Assembly: GCF_036846205.1 (NCBI RefSeq)
Contig: NZ_DAIUCK010000001.1
Coordinates: 18,978-82,977 of the forward strand
Origin: Rhabdothermincola sp036846205
Lineage (GTDB): Bacteria; Actinomycetota; Acidimicrobiia; Acidimicrobiales; Acidimicrobilacustridaceae
Reading direction: 5' to 3'
Length of the DNA stretch: 64,000 bases
In this document: piece after piece, positions 32,653 through 39,925 of the stretch
Layout of the letters: every line of letters begins with the position of its first letter
Position numbering within the stretch: the stretch's first letter is position 1
Made by a program: the position numbers and the translations under genes
The notes under the pieces: generated by a model
What the model was told of the DNA's origin: nothing
Database searches by the model: none
Seen by the model: the letters and a program-made list of their open reading frames with translations, nothing else

Positions 32653-33860
32653 GACGGCAGCCGACCTCGCCTGCCGTGGTGCTGGGGGCCGGCGTCAACC
32701 TCATCGAGGTCGTGCGGTCGCTCTCCCTGGCGGGGATCGACGCCGCCATCGTCGCGCCGCCGAGGGATCCCACGAGCCGCTCCCGGCACGCTTCGAGCAT
32801 CACGACCTGGGACTGGCCGGCGCGGCGATCGGTGATGGAGGAGACTGCTCTCGTCGAGGCCCTCCTGGCCTTCGCTGCGCGGCAGCCCACCCCCCCACCG
32901 TTGCTCGCCACCAGCGACGAGGCGTTGCTCTTCTGCTCCCGCCACCGCGACCCGCTGGCCGGCGGCTTCGAGCTCAACCTCCCTCCGGTCGAACTGGTCG
33001 AGGCACTCGTCGACAAGGCCAGGTTCACCACCGTCGCCGAGCGGTTCGACCTTCCCGTACCGAGGACCATGGTCATCGAGCCGTCCGCCGGTCCGCCGCC
33101 GGATGTGTCGTGCCTCCGCTTCCCGCTGGTCGTGAAGCCTCACTGGCGCAGTCCGAGCTGGCACGAGGCGATCGATGCCAAAGCGTGTGTGATCGAGGAC
33201 GACGCCGCGCTGCGGACACTGTGGCCGCGGATCACGGGGACCTGCACGGCGTTCGTGATCCAGGAGCACATCCCAGGGCCCGAGAGCCGGGTGGAGAGCT
33301 ACCACGTCTACCGGGACCGGCAGGGCGCGACCCTGGCGGAGATGACCGGACGCAAGATCCGGACGTTGCCGCTCGTCAACGGGCACACCACCTCGCTGGT
33401 GGTGACCGCCCGCCAGGACGTCTGGTGCTGTGGTCGGGCCATCGTGGAACGACTCGACCTGCGGGGGGTGGCGAAGCTCGACTTCAAGCGAGCCCCGGAC
33501 GGCCGGCTCGTCCTGCTCGAGGTGAACGCCCGCTGCAGCCTCTGGCACCATCCTGCAGCCCGTGCCGGGGTCAACTTCCCGGCCGTCATGCACGCCGATC
33601 TCACCGGTGCACCCGGTCCGCCCGCGACCGCCCGCCCGGGGCTGCGATGGGTGCATCCGCTCGACGCGGTCGCGGCACGCCGGTCCGGCCAACCCCTGCA
33701 CACCTGGGCCCGATGGGCCCGCACGTGTGACGCGTGGGCCTTCTGGGATCGGGACGACCCGCTCCCCCTGATCCACGCACTCGCCGCGACGACCGGGGCC
33801 CGGCTACGTCAGGTCGCCGGGCGCCGGCCCTCCCGCGAGAAGACCCGCGGCGCGCGGTAG
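32649..33860 (+). CDS. ATP-grasp family protein
   Basis: A 403-residue ATP-dependent carboxylate-amine/thiol ligase of the ATP-grasp fold. An N-terminal PreATP-like region (VVLGAGVNLIEVVRSLSLAGIDAAIVAPP) precedes LVDKARFTTVAERFDLPVPRT, the phosphate-binding FPLVVKPHWRS, VIQEHIPGPESRVESYHVY and the metal-binding LLEVNARCSLWHHPAARAGVNFP. The substrate is unknown. Similar proteins accompany exopolysaccharide and cell-surface modification genes. The GTG overlaps the phosphoesterase stop. The last 52 bp overlap the AlkB-like gene on the other strand. Confidence 0.82.
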   Translation: MRRQPTSPAVVLGAGVNLIEVVRSLSLAGIDAAIVAPPRDPTSRSRHASSITTWDWPARRSVMEETALVEALLAFAARQPTPPPLLATSDEALLFCSRHRDPLAGGFELNLPPVELVEALVDKARFTTVAERFDLPVPRTMVIEPSAGPPPDVSCLRFPLVVKPHWRSPSWHEAIDAKACVIEDDAALRTLWPRITGTCTAFVIQEHIPGPESRVESYHVYRDRQGATLAEMTGRKIRTLPLVNGHTTSLVVTARQDVWCCGRAIVERLDLRGVAKLDFKRAPDGRLVLLEVNARCSLWHHPAARAGVNFPAVMHADLTGAPGPPATARPGLRWVHPLDAVAARRSGQPLHTWARWARTCDAWAFWDRDDPLPLIHALAATTGARLRQVAGRRPSREKTRGAR

Positions 33861-34516
33861 GAGGGCCCCCGCTCGCGCGCACCGCGCCGGGAGGTCCAGC
33901 GCCACTGCACCGACACCCGCCCGGCCACCAGACCGGCTACCCGGGGCACCGAGTGCTCCCAAGCCGCTTGGCACCGCCCGCCCATCACGATCAGGTCCCC
34001 GGCACCCGGTGCGAGGTCGTGGGTCGCCCCACCACCCGGTGCGTGCTGCTCCGATCGCTCGGCGCGAGGCCGCAACAGGAACGGCCGCCGGGCCCCCAGG
34101 GTCAGGACCGCGATGATCGTCTCGTCGAGCCAGCGCATCTCGCGATCGCGATGGAACGCGACCCCGTCACGGCCGTTCCGGTACCAGGCGAGTGCGCAGC
34201 CGTCGAACCGGACCCGATAGCGGTGCTGGAGCCAGTCCCGCGCCTCATCCAGCACCGCATGAGGCGGTGCTCCGGCCGGGTACCAGGCACCGAGCCGGGG
34301 TTCGTCCTGGTAGCGCTCGTAGCGGAAGACCCTGCCCTGGGACCACGGGACCTGCGCGGTGAGCATCTCGAAGAGCGCGCTCGCCCCCTGCAGCCAGCCT
34401 CGAGCCAGGTCCACCCAACTCTGCTCGTCGAGCTCGATGCGCTGCACCTCGACCTGCGGAGCGAGGCGAGGCGGGCACCCGGCGGGAACGGCCGCAGCGA
34501 ACATGGGATCCGCCAT
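33809..34516 (-). CDS. AlkB-like 2-oxoglutarate/Fe(II) oxygenase
   Basis: A 235-residue dioxygenase of the AlkB type. Iron ligands are visible as HRD in VAFHRDREMRWLDE and a distal His in WEHSVPRV; 2-oxoglutarate-type arginines follow in GRVSVQWRW. LTLGARRPFLLRPR and the N-terminal GRVFRYERYQDEPRLGAWYPAG also fit AlkB2/3-like proteins that repair alkylated nucleic acids, although other substrates are possible. The ATG lies 1 bp after the stop of the acyltransferase-hydrolase fusion, so it is translated as its downstream partner. Its 3' end overlaps the ATP-grasp gene. Confidence 0.8.
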   Translation of the reverse strand: MADPMFAAAVPAGCPPRLAPQVEVQRIELDEQSWVDLARGWLQGASALFEMLTAQVPWSQGRVFRYERYQDEPRLGAWYPAGAPPHAVLDEARDWLQHRYRVRFDGCALAWYRNGRDGVAFHRDREMRWLDETIIAVLTLGARRPFLLRPRAERSEQHAPGGGATHDLAPGAGDLIVMGGRCQAAWEHSVPRVAGLVAGRVSVQWRWTSRRGARERGPSYRAPRVFSREGRRPAT

Positions 34517-34517
34517 C

Positions 34518-36827
34518 TCAGAGCGGGGCGTGCTCGCCGTCGAGCTCTTGCGAATGCTGCCAGAGGCGGGCGTCGATCCGCTCCACCAGTTCCATCACCT
34601 GCGCGAAGCGGTCGTCCTCCCAGAAGCTGCCGGTCACGTCGACGGTGACCACCACGTCGGAGGTCGGCAGGTAGAGAGCCAGCGTGTGCCCACCGGCGTA
34701 CCCCATGCCGAACCAGTGGGCTTCACCGTCAGGGTCCGTACGGCACGGGCAGAACCCGTTCACCCCTGCGCCCATGGCGGAGTCGCGGTCGATGTTGGTC
34801 ATCGCCCGGTAGGACGCATCACTGATGCCGACGTGGTCCCGGAGCAGCGCGAGCACCCCCCGGCCGAGATCGCCGAGATCCGTGACCATCCCGGCAGCAC
34901 CGGTGCGGGGCAACCCGGCCTGGGGCGGCAGGATCGCGGCCGACCCGAGGCCCAAGGGCCGAAGCAGCTGCTCGTCCACCAGCACGTCGAACGGCTGGCC
35001 GGTGACCTGCTCCAGGAGCACGCCGAGGACGATGTAGTTCGTGCTCGAGTAGCGGCTCTCGGAGCCCGGTTCGAACTGCAGGGGCGACGCCGCGGCGATG
35101 GCGAGCGCGTCGAGCGGGGAGGTCAGCGACTCGGGATCGGCGACGTACTGCTCCGACTCCCAGTAGTTCAGCAGCCCGGATCGATGGGTCAGCAGCTCCC
35201 GAACCGTGATCGGGCGTGGCAGCGCCGGATAGGCGCCGAGCCCGGGCAACGGCTCGTCGAGCTCCAGCAGGCCTGCTTCCACCGCGCGGAACACGAGGTT
35301 CGCGGTGAACAGCTTGGTGACCGACATCACGTCGATGCGATCAGCCGCGTCACGAGCACGGCCCTCTTCGTCGACCCCGATGGCCGTGACCCGTACAGGC
35401 CCATCCGGAAACGCCAACCCCACGGCCACACCGGGAACGCCGTGCTCGAGGGCCCAGGCAGCGACCAGCTGTTGCACGTCATTCTCGTCGAGCGCCTGGC
35501 CGAGGGCCACGGGGGCACGAGCACTGCCGCTCTCGCCCGCCACCATCTCGTAGCGGGCGTCGACCGGGTCGAACGTCGGCTTGGGAGGCGCCTGGGAAGG
35601 CACCCCGGGACGGAACGACCGCTCCTCGGAGGTCGGGTCTCCAGTCCGGGGCACCACCACCCAGACCGTGAGAACGGTGACCAGCAGCGCCGACGCCACA
35701 GCCACCGGAGCGCGTCGGCGCCGGGCAGGGGCGATCGGCAGCGGCCACAGCTTGGGAGGTCGTTTCGCGCCGAGGTCTTCGATCCACCCGAACAGCACGC
35801 ATGCCACCACCACGCCGCCGGCGATCAGCACGACGTAGCTCAACCCCCACCCCAGGCCCGGCGACCGGCCCTGGTGGTCGAGGATCCACAGTGCCACGAC
35901 GATCGCCGATGTGTGCCAGAGGTAGACGGTGAGGGACCGCTGCCCGAGGAACCGCACCACCGGGCGGGCCAGGTGGTGGTCCGCCAGCCGGCGCAGAGCG
36001 GGGACGGAAGCGAGGGCCAGGGCGAGCCAGACCATGCCGACGAGCAGGTGCATCGGGTGCGAGTTGTTGACCACGCCGGAGGGGACGGGCTGGGTCAGCC
36101 ACCAGGCGACGGCGCCGATCGTGGCCACCGACGCGACCAGCGCCCAGTGGCGTGGGCGGACCCGGTCGAACGCACCGTCCGCGACCCGGACGCCGAAGAG
36201 GAAGAAGGTGCCGTAGAGCGCGAGGTCGCCGAGCTGCCAGACGAGACGATCGGCGAACGCGGGCCGGAGCCAGCCGGCCCGATCGGCGAGGTCGAGCGCC
36301 ACGACCAAGAGCCCGGACACGGCGAAGGTCCGCACCGGCCAGCGACGCACCGCCCTGATGGCGAGCGGCGCGAGCAGGAAGATCCACAGGAGGGTCCGCA
36401 GGTACCACAGCGGGGTCGCCAACCAGCCGCCTTCCCACGGCGTGCCTGCGGGGTCCGAGATCGGGACGAGCCACAGCAGCACGTGTCGCCAGTCGAGCCC
36501 TGTGCCGCTGCGGCTGGCACCCAGCCACATCGCCGTCCACGCGACCGCCGCGAACACCCACAGCGACGGCGCGATCCGGCGGAGCCGGTCCGCGATCGTG
36601 GTTCGGGCACCGTGCCGGTCCGCCGACCGCGCGAAGAGCGAGCCGGTGACGAAGAACATGGCCGGCATCGCCGCGATCACGTAGGTGATCACCGCCGCAC
36701 CGAAGGCGTGCCACACGATCACCCGCAGCGTCGCCACCGCCCGGATGAGGTCGAGGAACCCGTCCCGCCCCGGCGGGGTCAGCCGGGGTCCCTCTCGGTG
36801 GGCGGTGTCGGCCGCGTCGGGTGGCAT
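34518..36827 (-). CDS. Acyltransferase-3 / beta-lactamase-like serine hydrolase fusion
   Basis: A 769-residue two-part membrane enzyme. Residues about 20-390 are an acyltransferase-3 domain with about ten helices (LDLIRAVATLRVIVWHAFGAAV; SLTVYLWHTSAIVV). After a Pro-rich linker (about 415-440) a class C beta-lactamase/PBP-like domain fills about 455-765: SVTK with Ser502 and Lys505, YSSTNYIVLG at the Tyr motif (Tyr-Ser-Ser rather than Tyr-x-Asn), and GYAGGHT near the third motif. Membrane topology would place the hydrolase outside. It may transfer and remove acyl groups on a wall polymer; antibiotic hydrolysis is not implied. ATG 36827 begins the plausible coding part. Confidence 0.85.
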   Translation of the reverse strand: MPPDAADTAHREGPRLTPPGRDGFLDLIRAVATLRVIVWHAFGAAVITYVIAAMPAMFFVTGSLFARSADRHGARTTIADRLRRIAPSLWVFAAVAWTAMWLGASRSGTGLDWRHVLLWLVPISDPAGTPWEGGWLATPLWYLRTLLWIFLLAPLAIRAVRRWPVRTFAVSGLLVVALDLADRAGWLRPAFADRLVWQLGDLALYGTFFLFGVRVADGAFDRVRPRHWALVASVATIGAVAWWLTQPVPSGVVNNSHPMHLLVGMVWLALALASVPALRRLADHHLARPVVRFLGQRSLTVYLWHTSAIVVALWILDHQGRSPGLGWGLSYVVLIAGGVVVACVLFGWIEDLGAKRPPKLWPLPIAPARRRRAPVAVASALLVTVLTVWVVVPRTGDPTSEERSFRPGVPSQAPPKPTFDPVDARYEMVAGESGSARAPVALGQALDENDVQQLVAAWALEHGVPGVAVGLAFPDGPVRVTAIGVDEEGRARDAADRIDVMSVTKLFTANLVFRAVEAGLLELDEPLPGLGAYPALPRPITVRELLTHRSGLLNYWESEQYVADPESLTSPLDALAIAAASPLQFEPGSESRYSSTNYIVLGVLLEQVTGQPFDVLVDEQLLRPLGLGSAAILPPQAGLPRTGAAGMVTDLGDLGRGVLALLRDHVGISDASYRAMTNIDRDSAMGAGVNGFCPCRTDPDGEAHWFGMGYAGGHTLALYLPTSDVVVTVDVTGSFWEDDRFAQVMELVERIDARLWQHSQELDGEHAPL

Positions 36828-36955
36828 GGCCTCGTAGACGATAACGGTCGCTGACGCCGGTCCGTGATCGCTCCGGTGGGCGCAGTGGGCCCGGCAGATC
36901 GGTGGCCGGTGAGCGTGTAGCGTGGCGGCTTTACAACGTTCAGCGAGGTCAGCCC

Positions 36956-38500
36956 GTGACGCCAGCACGTGTCCCCCCGGCCCATCCCCTCGTCGCCCAC
37001 GTCCAGTGGGACCGCCGCCAGTTCATCGAGCGGGTCGCCGCGGCCGCCCTCGCCCTCGGTGGCGCACCGTCGCTGCTGGCCGCCTGCTCCTCTTCGCCGC
37101 GATCGGCCGACCCGGCCATCTCGCCGAGTACGTCCCCACCCCCGACCCTGCCCTACGACCCGGCACTCCCCTACTGGATGCAAGGCGGGTTCGCTCCCGT
37201 CCACGATCAGGTGGAGGCGTTCGATCTCGAGGTCTCTGGAGCCTTGCCCCCCGAGCTCGACGGCCTGTACGTCCGCAACGGCTCCAACCCGGCGAGCGGG
37301 CCGTCGCCACACTGGTTCCTCGGCGACGGGATGGTGCACGGTGTCCGACTGGCGGCAGGCAGGGCGCAGTGGTACCGGAACCGCTACGTCGACACCCCGC
37401 TGCTGCGGGAAGGCACCGGCCTCCTCGGGAGCTCGGCTCCGGGCGGGGCGCGCAACCAGAGCAACGTGAGCGTCTTCCACCACGCCGGCCGGCTCCTCAG
37501 CTCGGGAGAGGTCGGGCTCCCCTACGAGCTCTCGACGACCGACCTGTCGACCATCGGTCCCCACGATTACGCCGGCCGGCTCACGACCTCCATGACCGCG
37601 CATCCCAAGATCGATCCCGTCACCGGCCGGATGCACTTCTTCGGGTACGGGTTCGTGCCGCCCTACCTCACGTATCACGTGGCCTCGGCCGACGGTGAGC
37701 TCGTCTACACGGGCGACATCGAGGTGGCCGGCCCCACCATGATCCACGACTTCGCCATCACCGAGCGCGACGCGGTGTTCTGGGAACTGCCCGTGGTCTT
37801 CGACCTCGATCTGGCGATGAAGCTGGTCAGCGGAGAGAGCACCGCATTCCCGTTCCGCTGGGATGAGAGCTACGGCGCCCGCCTCGGCATCATGCCGCTC
37901 GAGGGACCGACCTCCGCCATCCGCTGGGTCGAGATCGAGCCCTGCTACATCTTCCACGGGGTCAACGCGCACCGCAGGGGCGACGAGGTGGTGATCGACG
38001 CGTGCCGCCTGCCGCACATCTTCCGCGAGGGTGGTGACACGGGATCGTCTCGACCCCACCGGTGGGTGGTGGACACCGCGGGCCCGCAGCTCACCGTGTC
38101 GGACGAGCCCTTGAGCGACGTCCCGATGGATCTCCCGGCCGTCGATCGGCGCTTCACCGGTCGCCCCACCCGCCACGGCTGGTACCTGATGACCGAGGCC
38201 GACGGGGACTTCCCGATCGAGTTCGCCGGCCTCGCTCATCGTGACGAGACGACTGGGGAGCTGGACCGCTACGCACCCGGACACAGCTACCGCCTGAACG
38301 AAGGGTTCGTCGTCGCCAGCGGCGATGGCGAGGGTGAGGGCTGGCTACTCAGCTACGCATGGGACCGCGAGCGGGGTGCCACCGACCTCGTCGTGCTGGA
38401 CGCACTCGATCTGGCGAGCGGGCCCGTCGCCCGGGTGCACCTCCCGGTGCGAGTGCCGTACGGATTCCACGGGGTGTGGGTGCCGGCAGCGTCTGTTTGA
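36956..38500 (+). CDS. Carotenoid cleavage oxygenase, Tat-exported lipoprotein
   Basis: A 514-residue carotenoid/apocarotenoid (or stilbene) cleavage oxygenase of the RPE65 family. The four iron-ligand histidines are visible in context: MTAHPKIDPVTGRMHFFGYG, MIHDFAITERDAVFWE, YIFHGVNAHRRGDEVVID and VPYGFHGVWVP. RNGSNPASGPSPHWFLGDGMVHGV is the family N-terminal signature. Unusually it starts with a twin-arginine signal (WDRRQFIERVAAAALALGG) ending in the lipobox LLAAC, so it should be folded with iron in the cytoplasm, exported by Tat and lipidated. GTG 36956 lies 7 nt after GAGG (36945-36948). Divergent from the fusion gene. Confidence 0.88.
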   Translation: MTPARVPPAHPLVAHVQWDRRQFIERVAAAALALGGAPSLLAACSSSPRSADPAISPSTSPPPTLPYDPALPYWMQGGFAPVHDQVEAFDLEVSGALPPELDGLYVRNGSNPASGPSPHWFLGDGMVHGVRLAAGRAQWYRNRYVDTPLLREGTGLLGSSAPGGARNQSNVSVFHHAGRLLSSGEVGLPYELSTTDLSTIGPHDYAGRLTTSMTAHPKIDPVTGRMHFFGYGFVPPYLTYHVASADGELVYTGDIEVAGPTMIHDFAITERDAVFWELPVVFDLDLAMKLVSGESTAFPFRWDESYGARLGIMPLEGPTSAIRWVEIEPCYIFHGVNAHRRGDEVVIDACRLPHIFREGGDTGSSRPHRWVVDTAGPQLTVSDEPLSDVPMDLPAVDRRFTGRPTRHGWYLMTEADGDFPIEFAGLAHRDETTGELDRYAPGHSYRLNEGFVVASGDGEGEGWLLSYAWDRERGATDLVVLDALDLASGPVARVHLPVRVPYGFHGVWVPAASV

Positions 38501-38525
38501 GCCAGCGCGCCGTCGTGAGCGCAGG

Positions 38526-39035
38526 TCACTCAGGTGGGGACTGCGAGCCCAGCGCTTCGGTCAGGTTGGCGACGGTCTGCTCGGGGATCTCGTGGCGGAT
38601 GACCTTCGTCGGCTTGTAGGGCTCGAACGCCCGGGCCATCTGGTCGGCGTCGCCGGTGGCGCCGATCAGCAACAGCGCGGAGGTTCCCGGCGTCAGCGAC
38701 GACTTGACCTCGTCCACGAGGTTCTGGTCGACGCCGGCCTTCTTCATCGCGTCGCCGGCCAGCGCACCGATGCCCATGCCCCCGAGCCAGCCCCCGAAGA
38801 ACCACGCAGGCGGGAACCACCAGAACAGCAGCATCCCGATCAAGCCACCCCAGAGCGCGCCGCCGGCAGCTGACCCGTGCGGGGTGTGCAGCGACACCCG
38901 GCCGGAGTGGTGCTTCTCCACGACGGCCACGTCGTCGATCCACGCGTAGCGCAGGTCTTCGAGCGCCCGCACGGCGTTGAGCGCCGCCTGCGCACCGTAG
39001 GGGCTGTCGAACGTCAGGGTGATGAGATCCGCCAT
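38526..39035 (-). CDS. DUF1269 family membrane-associated protein
   Basis: A 169-residue DUF1269 protein: a ferredoxin-like N-terminal part (LITLTFDSPYGAQAALNAVRALEDLRYAWIDDVAVVEK), a glycine-rich hydrophobic middle with two hairpin helices (GGALWGGLIGMLLFWWFPPAWFFGGWLGGMGIGALAG) and a C-terminal part (LVDEVKSSLTPGTSALLLIGATGDADQM). The family is widespread and uncharacterised, often near stress genes. GGAGGAA lies just before the ATG. A -10-like TAGGGT (complement of 39081-39086) lies about 45 bp upstream. Confidence 0.85.
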   Translation of the reverse strand: MADLITLTFDSPYGAQAALNAVRALEDLRYAWIDDVAVVEKHHSGRVSLHTPHGSAAGGALWGGLIGMLLFWWFPPAWFFGGWLGGMGIGALAGDAMKKAGVDQNLVDEVKSSLTPGTSALLLIGATGDADQMARAFEPYKPTKVIRHEIPEQTVANLTEALGSQSPPE

Positions 39036-39223
39036 GCTTCCTCCGATCGGCCGGCCCGCGGGTCGAGCCGCAGCTCATGGACCCTACCGCCTCCGGACCG
39101 GTGGTCGCCGGGCGCGAGGATGACCACACGGCACCCTCCCTGCTTGTCGGCTCTCGAGACCGGCGGCGAACATGGAGCCGGCCGGCCAGGCGCGACCGAT
39201 CGACCGATCACGTTCCAGATGCG

Positions 39224-39871
39224 ATGACCCAGACCTCCGACGGCAGCTCCAACCGGTTGATGGCGAGGTGCCGAGCGTGCGCGGCCTCGTTCACTCTCGA
39301 GTCCCTGGCGGTCGAGCGCACCGGTTGCTGCCCCAGCTGTGGCCGGGAGCTGAGCCCCGGCTGGACCACCCTCCTCGTCGAAGAGGCCGAGAACATCGAA
39401 ACCCTGCGAGCCGCGTTCATCCGCGCCCTGCGGCGACTCGCGGGGCTCCCGGGCTTGTTGGAGGTCGTGCCCGACGCGGTCATCCGGGACATCGAGGAGG
39501 TCCCCTGGCAGCGAAACATCACCACCGAACCGGCCCGCCTCTCTGAGCAGGTCCGCCGGGTGCGGGTGTCGTGGGAGCGAGATCGGGCGGAAGGCGTCGA
39601 CAGTGCGGAGTCGGAGATCCCCACCCAGCTCCAGGAGCTCGCGCACGACTTCCTCGAGCTCGGACGGGTGATGGATCTCCACCAGGAGGCGACCGGGCTG
39701 GCCGGTTCACCGGCAGGACAGGTCGCCCGCGAACTGGCCGAACGGCTCTCTCACGACGCGGCGTCCATCAGCCGCCATCTGGGCACCCCCGACGTCACCG
39801 CCCGGCTCGACCAGGCGGATGCCGCGACCGATGCTGCCGAGCAGCAGGCCCGGCGCGGAAGCAGCGACTGA
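39224..39871 (+). CDS. Hypothetical protein with N-terminal zinc-ribbon-like motif
   Basis: A 215-residue soluble protein I cannot assign. Residues about 15-45 hold CRAC ... CCPSC, two CxxC-type knuckles suggestive of a zinc ribbon. The rest is predicted long helices rich in Glu/Arg/Ala (LSEQVRRVRVSWERDRAEG; ELAHDFLELGRVMDLHQEATG; ELAERLSHDAASISRHLG), possibly a coiled-coil. ATG 39224 was chosen because the Cys motif follows; there is no obvious ribosome site. It lies 54 bp before the debranching-type gene. Confidence 0.5.
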   Translation: MTQTSDGSSNRLMARCRACAASFTLESLAVERTGCCPSCGRELSPGWTTLLVEEAENIETLRAAFIRALRRLAGLPGLLEVVPDAVIRDIEEVPWQRNITTEPARLSEQVRRVRVSWERDRAEGVDSAESEIPTQLQELAHDFLELGRVMDLHQEATGLAGSPAGQVARELAERLSHDAASISRHLGTPDVTARLDQADAATDAAEQQARRGSSD

Positions 39872-39925
39872 ACCGCTCGCCGGCTCGGCCATTCCCGACC
39901 ACCTTCTTCTTGGCAGAATCACTCC

